A DNA stretch of 64,000 bases from Pullichristensenella sp963930055. Lineage in GTDB: Bacteria; Bacillota; Clostridia; Christensenellales; Aristaeellaceae. The stretch lies in contig CAWVKS010000005.1 of the NCBI GenBank assembly GCA_963930055.1, positions 62,001 to 126,000 on the forward strand, written 5' to 3'. Under the pieces are notes generated by a model. It saw only the letters and a list, made by a program, of their open reading frames with translations. It searched no databases and had not been told where the DNA came from. The translations under genes were made by a program, and so were the position numbers. Position 1 is the first letter of the stretch, and every line of letters starts with the position of its first letter. Shown here one piece after another: positions 1-7,295 of the stretch.

Positions 1-69
1 ACGTCATGAACGTTCATTCCTTCTGTGCTGTAGTTATTATATTTTTTACAGCAACAGCATACCACCGAC

Positions 70-98
70 TTGCGCGAATGTCAATACGCTGCTATAAT
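70..98 (+). promoter_or_regulatory. Predicted sigma-A promoter of the Rrf2 gene
   Basis: TTGCGC at 70-75 and a perfect TATAAT at 93-98 are separated by 17 bp, directly upstream of the Rrf2-type gene. The first 69 bases of the window show no gene. Confidence 0.7.
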
Positions 99-124
99 AT
101 TTTTCATAGAAAGAGGCGAGGCGA

Positions 125-559
125 GTGAAATACCCGACAAAGCTGAGCGACGCAGCGCACATACTGGCGTTCATCGCCCTGCACCCGGAGTGCGACCTGA
201 CCAGCGGCAAACTGGCGGAGAGCGTGCAGACCAACCCGGCCTATGTGCGCCAGCTGATGTCAGCCATGCGCAAGGGCGGACTGCTGCTCAGCGTGAAGGG
301 GCATCCCAAGCCTGCCCTGGCAAGGGAACCCGCCCGGATCAGTCTGCTGGACATCTACCGGGCGGTGGAGGGGGACAAGCCCCTGCTCCATCAGGACACC
401 CACACCAATCCCGCCTGCGGCGTGGGGATGAACATCCAGTTGGCGCTGCAGAGCTTTTACATGGACATCCAGCAAGCGGCGGAAAACCGCATGCGCCAGA
501 TCACCCTGCGGGATATACTGGACCAATACCATGCCAGAGTGAAAGAGAGCAGCAAATAA
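125..559 (+). CDS. Rrf2-family transcriptional regulator
   Basis: A 144-residue protein with the winged-helix layout of Rrf2 regulators. The N-terminal helix (residues 1-20) resembles the family start, the recognition segment is around residues 25-55 (SGKLAESVQTNPAYVRQLM), and a dimerisation helix follows near residues 100-140. The GTG start at 125 is preceded by an AG-rich stretch and a good promoter. Iron-sulfur Rrf2 proteins such as IscR and NsrR carry three clustered cysteines. Only one Cys is seen in the corresponding region here (TNPACGVGMN), so this looks like a cluster-free, YwnA-like member whose signal cannot be predicted. It stands alone, with a terminator directly downstream. Confidence 0.88.
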   Translation: MKYPTKLSDAAHILAFIALHPECDLTSGKLAESVQTNPAYVRQLMSAMRKGGLLLSVKGHPKPALAREPARISLLDIYRAVEGDKPLLHQDTHTNPACGVGMNIQLALQSFYMDIQQAAENRMRQITLRDILDQYHARVKESSK

Positions 560-563
560 AAAT

Positions 564-605
564 GGGCGTATCGTATCCTGACGGATATCTACGCCCTGTT
601 TTGTT
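564..605 (+). terminator. Rho-independent terminator after the Rrf2 gene
   Basis: GGGCGTA (564-570) pairs with TACGCCC (590-596). An inner pairing GTATCC/GGATAT extends the stem, and TGTTTTG follows. Confidence 0.75.
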
Positions 606-631
606 CAAGCGGGGGAAGGATGCCCGCCATT

Positions 632-1195
632 TCACGCCCCGCTGCCGTGTTCGTCGTTTCCCAACGTCAGGTAGGCGATGAAGTCTGCGGGCAGGCCGGT
701 CTCGGCGGACATGCGCTCGATCAGCGTTTCGTCTATGCCCGCGCGGATGATCTCCATCTGCTCCTCGGCGTTTTCCTCGCTGTCCGGGTTGAGGAAGAGC
801 AGCAGCACCCGCCGCGCCGCGCCCGCCGCGCCGCCTGCGTCCGGGGAGATGAGCATGTCCGCCCACAGGCAGTTGGCCATGGCCACGTAGTAGAGGCGGC
901 GCACCGTGCCCTCGTCCACGGAAAATTCCTCGCAGAAGTGGGAAAAATCCGCGTCGGTGACGTCGCACAGGGCGGGAAGCGCCGCCGACATTACCCGCAC
1001 GGTGAGGCTGTCCGTGGGCTGGAGCGCGGCGAACGAGCCCATCATCACCATTTGCAACACTTCACAACCTGTGCGGTCCTCGCAGCAGACCACGGGGCGG
1101 TCGTAGGCATCCCAGTACTCGTCCCCGGCAAGCGCCGCCCACGGCAAGGCAAGCAAAGCCACCAACAAAAGCGCCAATCGCCTCAGTGCCTTCAT
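632..1195 (-). CDS. Secreted protein with the 'VMMG/FLN' domain shared with the acidic repeat protein
   Basis: A 187-residue protein with a clear signal peptide (KALRR then a Leu/Ala-rich core ending near ALA-GD). No known family is recognised. Its mature part aligns with residues about 40-160 of the protein encoded at 4906-6351. Both have VMMG, then R-x-x-YY-x-A-x-AN-x-L, then L-x-LFLN-x-D, then an IR pair, then LPxxF. The start overlaps the stop of the histidine kinase gene by 4 bp (ATGA), so it is the last gene of the response regulator-kinase operon and probably translationally coupled. A link to the signalling system, for example as an extracytoplasmic partner or output, is inferred from position only. 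Confidence 0.8.
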   Translation of the reverse strand: MKALRRLALLLVALLALPWAALAGDEYWDAYDRPVVCCEDRTGCEVLQMVMMGSFAALQPTDSLTVRVMSAALPALCDVTDADFSHFCEEFSVDEGTVRRLYYVAMANCLWADMLISPDAGGAAGAARRVLLLFLNPDSEENAEEQMEIIRAGIDETLIERMSAETGLPADFIAYLTLGNDEHGSGA

Positions 1196-2553
1196 GCTCG
1201 CTCCTTTCCCGCCTCCGCGTCAAAGCGGATGGCAAAGACGCTGCCCTTTCCCGTTTCGCTCGCCACCGTCACCCGCGCCCCGCAGCGCTCCGCCAGCGCC
1301 CGCACGATGGACAGCCCCAGCCCGGTGCCGCCCGGCGCCATGCCGCGCGCTTCGTCCACGCGGTAGAACTGCTCGAAGATGTGGGGCAGATGTTCCGGGG
1401 CGATGCCAACGCCGTCATCCTCGACCTCGATGGCATCTTCGGACAGGCGCACCCACACATGGCCGTCCTCGCGCCCATAGCGCACGGCGTTGCCGGCGAG
1501 GTTGTAGAGCATCTCCCAGAAGTCCCTTTCCACGCCCATGCGCACCATGTCGCCTTCCACGGAAATGGCGATGCCCTTCTGCGCCGCCTGCGCCGAAAGC
1601 GAGGTGGCGATCTCCCGCGCCACGTTGCCGACGTTCACATTCTGCGGTTCCTCCACAGGCTTGCCCCCGGCGCGGCTCAAGTGGAGGATGTCCTCGATGA
1701 CGTCCAGCATGCGCTGGCATTCGCCGCGGATCATGCGCACGCACAGTTCACGCTCCTCGGGTGAGTCGGCCATGCCCTCGTCGAGCATCTCGGCAAAGCC
1801 CATCACCGAGGTCAGCGGGCTGCGCAATTCGTGCGAGGCGTTGGCCACAAAATCGTCACGCAAGGTCAGCGTGCGCGAGACTTCATTCAAATCGTCCTTG
1901 AGCCGTTTGGCGAGGTAGGAGATATTGTCCAACGCCGGCTGCAGTTCCGGAAACACAGCGCGGCCATGGCCAGCGTCGCCCTCAAGCAGACGGCGCACCT
2001 CGTCCATCTGCAACATCAGGTCTTTGCCAAAGCGCCCAAGCGTCCGGCGCTGCAGTATGTACAGCACCAGAAACAGGCAAAGAAGCCCCACGCCGTACAT
2101 CGCCAGCATGCCGGCAATCTCCCACAGGGGATAGCTGAGGCGCAGGATGAGCGCCGGGGAGATGCGCATGGCGGCGTAGAGCGTCAACATGGCCTGCGTG
2201 TCCGAAAAACGCAGGCTTTCGCCGATGCCACCCTGCAGCGCCGCCTGCACCTCGGGGCGGGAGGCGTGATTTTCCATGGCGAGGGCGTCCGCCTCGCTGT
2301 CGGCCAGCACCAGCCCCTGCTCCATGAGGAACGTCACCCGCAAGGGCGGCGAGACCGAGGCGATGCTCTCGGCCATGCTCTGCAGGTCCTCCGTCGATTC
2401 CATCGTCCAGGCTGAGGCCGCCTGGAGGATGGAGCGCAGCGCTTCGCGGCTGTCATCAATCTTCAATTTGACCATCATCGCCACGACCACGGTCGCCATC
2501 ACCATGGTGATGGCGATGCCCGTCCAGTAAAGGTGGCGCAGGCGGCGCTTCAT
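1192..2553 (-). CDS. PhoR/ResE-like sensor histidine kinase
   Basis: A 453-residue membrane kinase. TM1 is near residues 10-30, followed by an extracytoplasmic sensor segment of about 115 residues and TM2 near 150-170. A HisKA dimerisation domain contains the phospho-acceptor His in ASHELRSPL. The HATPase domain has an N box (NLAGNAVRYG), a G1 box (DDGVGIAP), an F box (IFEQFYRVDE) and a G2 box (GGTGLGLS). The start overlaps the end of the upstream response regulator by 4 bp, so the pair is a cognate two-component system. The extracytoplasmic sensor shows no named domain by eye. The secreted protein downstream is coupled to it by another ATGA overlap. Confidence 0.95.
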   Translation of the reverse strand: MKRRLRHLYWTGIAITMVMATVVVAMMVKLKIDDSREALRSILQAASAWTMESTEDLQSMAESIASVSPPLRVTFLMEQGLVLADSEADALAMENHASRPEVQAALQGGIGESLRFSDTQAMLTLYAAMRISPALILRLSYPLWEIAGMLAMYGVGLLCLFLVLYILQRRTLGRFGKDLMLQMDEVRRLLEGDAGHGRAVFPELQPALDNISYLAKRLKDDLNEVSRTLTLRDDFVANASHELRSPLTSVMGFAEMLDEGMADSPEERELCVRMIRGECQRMLDVIEDILHLSRAGGKPVEEPQNVNVGNVAREIATSLSAQAAQKGIAISVEGDMVRMGVERDFWEMLYNLAGNAVRYGREDGHVWVRLSEDAIEVEDDGVGIAPEHLPHIFEQFYRVDEARGMAPGGTGLGLSIVRALAERCGARVTVASETGKGSVFAIRFDAEAGKERA

Positions 2554-3242
2554 GCCTCTTCCCCCGCGATGAGGCGGTAGCCCGCGCCGCGCACTGTACG
2601 GATGAGTCGCGGCTCAGCGGCGGTATCGCCCAGTTTCAGGCGCAGCGTTTTCACATGCGCGTCCACGGTGCGCGATGGGTCTTCCTCCGTAGCGTAGCCC
2701 CACACCTCGCGCAAAAGCTCGCCGCGCGTCACGGTGGAACCGGCGCGCCGCGCCAGATAGAGCAGCAATTCATATTCGCGCGCCGTCAGTTCCACGCGCC
2801 GGCCGTCCAGAAACGTCTCCCGGCTCTTGGGAAGGATGGACAGCGGCCCTGCCTCCAGCCGCTCGCCCTCCGTGGGCAGGCGGCGCAGCGCCGTCTGGAT
2901 GCGCGCCTGCAGTTCGCGCACGCCAAAGGGCTTGGTCACGTAGTCCTCCGCGCCCAGTTCCAGCCCGCGCACCTTGTCGCGCTCCGCGCCGCGCGCCGAG
3001 ATGATGATGACGGGAATGTCTTTGGTGCGCTGCCGCTGTTTCCACTCGCGCAGGAGGGTGAAACCGTCCTTTTCGCGCAGCATCAAATCGAGCAGAAGAA
3101 GCTCCGGCGCGTCCTTTTGCAGGGCGCGCTCCAGCTCCACGCCGTCCACCAGCCGCCGCGCCTCGTGGCCGGCCTTTTTCACCGTCAGCTCGATCAGCAG
3201 GCCGATCTGCGGGTCGTCCTCCACGATCCAGATCCTCGCCAT
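2550..3242 (-). CDS. OmpR/PhoB-type response regulator
   Basis: A 230-residue protein. The receiver domain (about 1-120) has the acidic pair ED near residue 8, the phospho-acceptor Asp in LLLLDLML, a conserved Ser/Thr region (IIISARG) and the conserved Lys in YVTKPFG. The C-terminal winged helix (about 130-225) has the typical segments LTAREYELLLYLA and VDAHVKTLRLKLG. It begins 21 bp downstream of the cotH-like gene and is therefore probably cotranscribed with it. A candidate target is the promoter near 6403-6464, where three direct repeats occur with the periodicity usual for this family. Confidence 0.95.
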   Translation of the reverse strand: MARIWIVEDDPQIGLLIELTVKKAGHEARRLVDGVELERALQKDAPELLLLDLMLREKDGFTLLREWKQRQRTKDIPVIIISARGAERDKVRGLELGAEDYVTKPFGVRELQARIQTALRRLPTEGERLEAGPLSILPKSRETFLDGRRVELTAREYELLLYLARRAGSTVTRGELLREVWGYATEEDPSRTVDAHVKTLRLKLGDTAAEPRLIRTVRGAGYRLIAGEEA

Positions 3243-3263
3243 TGCCCTTCCTCCCTGCGGCGG

Positions 3264-4832
3264 TCAAGCGCCGCTTGCAAGTTCTTCGATATATTCGTCC
3301 ATGCGCACGAACATGGTCTCCACAAAATCCTCGATGTCGCGGATGTTCATGGCGTTGCCCTCGCCCATGCCGCACTGCGGCCAGCGCAGGCTGTCGCGCA
3401 TGCGCGCGCCCGCGATCTCTTCGTGCATTTCCCGCGCCCGGGCGATGACCGCCTCCGCCGTGAGGCCGCCTGAGCGCAGCTGCCGCCAGCGCGCCGCCAC
3501 TGCCAAAGCCGCCTCGTCGCCGCCGCGCGCGAGGTATTCCTCGAAAGCGCCGTCCATCACCAGCGAGCCGACCATGTAGCCGGTGAAGTTGTTTTCCTCA
3601 TCCTCGCCGCGCCAGACGTCGCCAAAGGTGTGGTTGAGGTCCCAGGGGATCTTGTAGAGCGCGTAGCGCCCGCTCTCGTGGACGGCGTTGAGGAATTGAT
3701 TCTTGAAGTGGTTGTCGTGCGCCTGCGTGAACATGGCCCAGAGGCCGTAGTCCACCACATTGTCTATATTCAGCGCCGCGCCCGCCATATCCTGCCCGTC
3801 GAGGTAGGCAATATAGGCTGCGGCGGGCATCCAGAGGTCATCCGCGCCGGCGGTGTCGCCGTTTTGCAGTTCAAAGGCGCGGTAGCGGCCCGTGGAGGCG
3901 CAGGAAAGCAGCTCCTCCGCCGTGGGGCGGTCGTTGGCGACCACCTTGTAGAGCAGGTCGGCGCGCTTGTCGCCGTCGAGCTGCTTGAAGTCCACGCGCT
4001 CCTGCAGGCCGTACAGCCCCCAGTAGGCGCCGTTGAGGAACACTTCGACGTGGACAAGGCGCGAGGCGGCGGCGCGGCTGCCGCTCGAATTGAAGGCGTC
4101 CCACAATTCATAGCCGAGCCGTTCGCGTATCTTCGAGGTGTCGGCGTGGAGGGGGTTCAAGATCCAGTCGTCGTCGCTGCGCAGGCCGGCGATGTCCAGA
4201 TGGTGCTTGTCGCCCTGCGCGTTCTGGATGTGCAGGCGGTAGCTCTTCTTGGGGAAGCGGCGGCTGGTATTGCCGCGCTCGTTGACCTCCACATGCGCCT
4301 GTTCGCGCACGATGCGGCCATCGCGGACGGAGTAGACCGTCAGATCGCCCTCCCCGCGCTCCTCGCCCGGCAGTTCTCCGCTGTCCGCGGTGAGGCAAAG
4401 CACGGTCTGCGGGGTAAAGAGGACGCGGGAGAAGCGGCAGGAATCCCCGCGCACGGCGTAGATGTCGTATTCCACGTTGCCGGAAAGCGCCTCCGCCTTG
4501 CCGCCCGCGGCGCTTGGGCAGAGATAATAGGTATAGCCCGCCTCGCGGCGCAGCTCCACCGCGCCGTCGAAGCCCTCCGTCTCCGCGCTTTGGGGGATGA
4601 GGTAGGCGTTGGCCTCCGCGTCGTAGGGAAGCGGCGCGCCCGCGAGCGTCAGCTCCACCTTGCTCGAGGGTTCGGGGAAGGTCTTCGCCTCTTCAGGCGA
4701 GAGCAGGCGCAGGCCGTCCAGCCCGTCGATCATTGTCCTTACCGTATCCGCTTCGAGAAAGGCGGGCGCGGCGAGGCAGAGCAGCGCCGAAAAGACCAGC
4801 AAAAAGATCAGCGCGGCGGACAGCCTGCGCAC
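3264..4832 (-). CDS. CotH-type kinase family protein, exported
   Basis: CotH proteins are atypical protein kinases; Bacillus CotH phosphorylates serines in spore coat proteins. This 522-residue protein has a signal peptide or N-terminal anchor (MRRLSAALIFLLVFSALL). It shows CotH signature segments in order: NERGNTSRR (substrate loop), KKSYRLHI, VFLNGAYWGLYGLQERVD, HDNHFKNQFL, and the metal-binding motif IPWDLNHTFG, with D-x-N in place of the usual D-x-D. The GTG start at 4832 is chosen because AAAGGAGG lies 6-13 bases upstream; the longer frame from TTG at 4850 would start inside that ribosome binding site. A hairpin separates it from the acidic repeat gene upstream, and the two-component genes follow within 21 bp. 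Its substrates are unknown; the neighbouring Thr/Asp repeat protein is a candidate. Confidence 0.85.
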   Translation of the reverse strand: MRRLSAALIFLLVFSALLCLAAPAFLEADTVRTMIDGLDGLRLLSPEEAKTFPEPSSKVELTLAGAPLPYDAEANAYLIPQSAETEGFDGAVELRREAGYTYYLCPSAAGGKAEALSGNVEYDIYAVRGDSCRFSRVLFTPQTVLCLTADSGELPGEERGEGDLTVYSVRDGRIVREQAHVEVNERGNTSRRFPKKSYRLHIQNAQGDKHHLDIAGLRSDDDWILNPLHADTSKIRERLGYELWDAFNSSGSRAAASRLVHVEVFLNGAYWGLYGLQERVDFKQLDGDKRADLLYKVVANDRPTAEELLSCASTGRYRAFELQNGDTAGADDLWMPAAAYIAYLDGQDMAGAALNIDNVVDYGLWAMFTQAHDNHFKNQFLNAVHESGRYALYKIPWDLNHTFGDVWRGEDEENNFTGYMVGSLVMDGAFEEYLARGGDEAALAVAARWRQLRSGGLTAEAVIARAREMHEEIAGARMRDSLRWPQCGMGEGNAMNIRDIEDFVETMFVRMDEYIEELASGA

Positions 4833-4850
4833 GGGCGTTCCTCCTTTCAA

Positions 4851-4881
4851 CGCCGGACGGGAAGCGGCTCCCCGTCCGGCG
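4851..4881 (-). terminator. Stem-loop between the acidic repeat gene and the cotH-like gene
   Basis: CGCCGGACGGG (4851-4861) pairs perfectly with CCCGTCCGGCG (4871-4881). There is no long T-run in the leftward direction. It could be a weak terminator or an mRNA 3' end that allows read-through into the kinase gene. Confidence 0.55.
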
Positions 4882-4905
4882 CAGGGGTCAGGCGACGGTC
4901 AAACG

Positions 4906-6351
4906 TCAGTCGTCGTCGTCCGTATCCTCATAGTCGTCGTCATCGTCGTCGGTGTCCTCATAGTCGTCATCGTCGTCCGTGTCGTCATAGGACGGCTGGG
5001 GCTTGGGCTCGGGCTTGGGTTCCGGCTTCGGTTCCGGCTGCGGTTCGGGCTGGGGCTGCGGCGCGGGGCGGTCGTCGTCATCATCGGTGTCGTCGTAGTC
5101 GTCATCGCGGTCGTCGTCATCGTCGGTATCGTCGTAGGACGGCTGCGACGGCTGGCTCGGCTGGGACGCCGGGCGGTCATCGTCATCATCGGTGTCGTCG
5201 TAGTCGTCGTCCCAGTCGTCGTCATCGTCGGTGTCGTCGTAGGACGGCTGCGACGGGCGGCTCGGCTGCGAGACGGGACGGTCGTCGTCATCGTCCGTGT
5301 CGTCGTAGTAGACATCGTCGTCGGTGTCGTCGTAGTAACCGTCATCGTCGTCGGTGTCGTCGTAGTAACCGTCATCGTCGTCGGTGTCGTCGTAGTCGTC
5401 GTCGGTGTCGTCGTAGAGGCTGTCATAGTAGTCGTCGTCATCGTCGGTGTCGTAGAAGTCTTCCACGTAGTCCCAGCGGGCGACGACATCATCGGCAAAG
5501 AGGCGATGGGCATCGTCCTCGGCGTAACTGCCGGTGGCCGTCAGGCCGTTGGCGAGCTGGAACTCGCGCAGGGCCGCTTGCGTGCGCGGGCCAAAGATGC
5601 CGTCGGCCTTGCCGGTGAGGTAGCCGAGGGCGATGAGCCGCTCCTGCAGCTCGGCCACGCGGGTGGTGGAGGCGTCGTCGCGGCTGCCCTCGCCGAGGGA
5701 AGCGCCGGTATTGGCCGTGCCCCACGCCCATGTGTCGTCGGCGGCGTCGTCCCAGTCGTCGTCGTTCTCCCAATCGTCGTCGTCCCAGTCGTCGTCCATG
5801 ATGATGAACTCGACAAAGCCGGTGGGCAGGTTGTAGTCGGCGGCGATGGTGGCGGCATGCTCAGGCGTCATGCTGCGGCGGATGGTATCGCGCGAGGCCT
5901 CGTTGGCGGGATCGTCGTCGCTGTTAAGGAACAGCGAGAGGATCACCTGCACGTTGCGGTAGCGCTCCTCGGAGGCGGGGTTGACCATGATCTCGGCGCG
6001 CAGCACGTTGGCAAGCGCCCGGTAGTAGGCGTTGCGCACCTGCGCCACGGAGAGGCCGTGCGAGGCGGCATAGGCGGCGATGTCCTGCGTGGTGATGGCG
6101 CACAGGCCGTCCAGCGCCGGGGCGATGGCCTGCGCGCCGGCGGCGTCGGTGAAGATGACGGAATAGTTGCCCATCATCACTTCGTCGAGGTACTGTTCAT
6201 TCGTCTTGAAGGTCACAGGGGCCTGCCCGCCGGAGACATTCTGCCCGGTCAACTGCTGGAAAGCGTCGAGGGCGCTGCCCTCGGCCGCGGCGGTGAGCGC
6301 GACGGCCAGCGTCAAAAGCAACGCCAGCGCGACGATACAAAACTTCTTCAA
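4906..6351 (-). CDS. Secreted protein: VMMG/FLN domain, peptidoglycan-binding domain and Asp/Thr-rich repeat tail
   Basis: A 481-residue protein. The TTG start at 6351 follows AGAGGAG with an 8-base spacer and opens directly into a signal peptide (KKFCIVALALLLTLAVAL). Residues about 40-165 form the domain shared with the protein at 632-1195. A WDDDDW-type acidic linker follows. Residues about 220-275 match PG_binding_1 (AELQERLIALGYLTGKADGIFG, then TQAALREFQLANGLT). The last ~190 residues are low complexity: about 13 copies of a D/E-T-D-D-D core, mostly as YDDTDDDDD, interrupted by Ser/Pro linkers (SQPS) and a PEPKPEPKP stretch. The protein is probably wall-attached with a highly acidic tail that could bind Ca2+ or be modified on Thr. 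It is transcribed toward the CotH-type kinase and two-component genes. Confidence 0.85.
   Translation of the reverse strand: MKKFCIVALALLLTLAVALTAAAEGSALDAFQQLTGQNVSGGQAPVTFKTNEQYLDEVMMGNYSVIFTDAAGAQAIAPALDGLCAITTQDIAAYAASHGLSVAQVRNAYYRALANVLRAEIMVNPASEERYRNVQVILSLFLNSDDDPANEASRDTIRRSMTPEHAATIAADYNLPTGFVEFIIMDDDWDDDDWENDDDWDDAADDTWAWGTANTGASLGEGSRDDASTTRVAELQERLIALGYLTGKADGIFGPRTQAALREFQLANGLTATGSYAEDDAHRLFADDVVARWDYVEDFYDTDDDDDYYDSLYDDTDDDYDDTDDDDGYYDDTDDDDGYYDDTDDDVYYDDTDDDDDRPVSQPSRPSQPSYDDTDDDDDWDDDYDDTDDDDDRPASQPSQPSQPSYDDTDDDDDRDDDYDDTDDDDDRPAPQPQPEPQPEPKPEPKPEPKPQPSYDDTDDDDDYEDTDDDDDDYEDTDDDD
4909..5460. repeat. Degenerate tandem DNA repeat encoding the Asp/Thr tail
   Basis: GTCGTCATCGTCGGTGTCGT-like units recur throughout. 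They encode the YDDTDDDD modules, plus a subrepeat encoding PEPKPEPKP. All units keep the reading frame, so it behaves as a coding minisatellite likely to vary in copy number between strains. Confidence 0.9.
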
Positions 6352-6402
6352 ACTATCCAACTCCTCTGCAAAGCTTTTTGGAAGGAACTTCCTTACGCGC
6401 CC

Positions 6403-6464
6403 ATCATACAGCATGCGCCCCCTTCCAGTACAGCTTTTCACGCCCCTTTTCACGCGCTTTTCAC
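6403..6464 (-). promoter_or_regulatory. Promoter region with three PhoP/PhoB-like direct repeats
   Basis: On the minus strand GTGAAAAG occurs three times without mismatch (plus-strand CTTTTCAC at 6434-6441, 6446-6453 and 6457-6464), spaced 12 and 11 bp. A -10-like TATGAT lies at 6408-6403 and no convincing -35 is present. OmpR-family regulators bind such 11-bp-spaced direct repeats near weak -35 elements, and a gene of that family is nearby. This is an inference about control of the acidic repeat protein gene. Confidence 0.55.
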
Positions 6465-6981
6465 AGAGGGTTGCGGGAGGTTCTTTTCGGGTATGCGTAT
6501 GGCTGCTTCAGCTGCTCTTTCGGAGAAATGTGCCATATCTCGAATACTTCATGTTGGCTCCTATCTGTTGCGCAAACAGCGTCCACTTCAAGGCAGTACT
6601 CAGAAGTTTCCCTCAAAGAAGCACTCTGCATATAAGATGAAAAAGATCGGTAACATGGTTCTGCACATGGACTATTTAACGAAACTCCGTCCCCGGGTTC
6701 ACTCTATTCTCTCGTATCACCATGCTTATGATAGGCCACCTAAGGACGCGCTCAATGATACGCTGAGCGCGTCCTGTTTCTTACATTTGTCGGGAAGCTT
6801 TGCGCTGCGGGGGCTCGCGGGCTGTTTGAGGAAGGGCAGGCCCTGGGGAATTTCGCCCATGCTGGAAGTTGAGGAATGCGCCGCGCTGTGACAGCCGCGC
6901 AAAACAGGATCCAATGCGGCGACGCGCCCCGCCGCTCGCAGAACTTTTACGCACTTTTTTGCCGGTTTCGGGAAAAAACTA
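6465..6981. other. Intergenic region without a recognisable gene
   Basis: No open frame here has a ribosome binding site and a plausible protein. Apart from the hairpin at 6743-6780 nothing was identified. It separates the leftward block from the tRNA gene. Confidence 0.6.
6743..6780 (+). terminator. Orphan terminator-like hairpin
   Basis: AGGACGCGCTCA (6743-6754) and TGAGCGCGTCCT (6764-6775) form a perfect 12-bp stem with a 9-base loop, followed by GTTTCTT. No gene upstream on the plus strand uses it, so it may end an unannotated small transcript. Confidence 0.6.
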
Positions 6982-7011
6982 TTGACTTTCCCCCTGTATC
7001 CATGGTATAAT
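6982..7011 (+). promoter_or_regulatory. Promoter of the tRNA-Val gene
   Basis: TTGACT (6982-6987) and TATAAT (7006-7011) are 18 bp apart, 14 bases upstream of the mature tRNA 5' end. Confidence 0.85.
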
Positions 7012-7025
7012 ATTATCCGTCGCGT

Positions 7026-7102
7026 GGGGTTATAGCTCAGTTGGTTAGAGCGTTACGTTGACATCGTAAAGGTCAGAGGTTCGAGCCCTCCTAACCCCAC
7101 CA
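7026..7102 (+). tRNA. tRNA-Val (anticodon GAC)
   Basis: The 77-nt gene has encoded CCA. The acceptor stem GGGGTTA pairs with TAACCCC, the anticodon stem is TTACG/CGTAA with loop TTGACAT, and the T-loop is TTCGAGC. Position 49:65 is an A-C mismatch in the T stem. From the anticodon loop onward the sequence is repeated at 15611. The 3' part of this gene was therefore most likely supplied by the mobile element, which reconstituted the tRNA on integration. Confidence 0.95.
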
Positions 7103-7148
7103 GCAAACCGCCTGATTCTCGGGCGGTTTTTTCTTTGTATTGCACAAA
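7057..7148 (+). repeat. attL: left copy of the 92-bp attachment repeat
   Basis: Bases 7057-7148 match 15611-15702 with a single mismatch (T at 7119, C at 15673). The repeat runs from the tRNA anticodon loop through CCA and the tRNA terminator. It marks the left end of the inserted element. Confidence 0.93.
7107..7133 (+). terminator. Terminator of the tRNA-Val gene
   Basis: ACCGCC and GGCGGT form a short stem followed by TTTTTTC. The same structure is present in the right attachment repeat at 15661-15688. Confidence 0.8.
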
Positions 7149-7295
7149 TATCAATTAAATTTGTGTAAAATACGCAATGTTTCTTGCAGTTTTGCATTGC
7201 ATAAAACGGATTTCTGTGCAAAAATTCACAAAAAGTGTCACATGCGCGTATTTCGCTTCTATGATATGCAAGTCAAAAAAGCGTCACAAAATCTG

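Noticed and set aside
4909..5460. CRISPR-like or non-coding repeat array
   Set aside because: Units vary in length and sequence but always keep one reading frame, with no spacers; it is a coding repeat.
3630..6891. Long rightward frames opposite the cotH-like and acidic protein genes
   Set aside because: They lack ribosome binding sites and known domains and are mirror products of GC-rich codon use on the other strand.
6726..6914. 62-codon leftward frame near the tRNA
   Set aside because: No ribosome binding site, no recognisable features, and it overlaps a strong hairpin.
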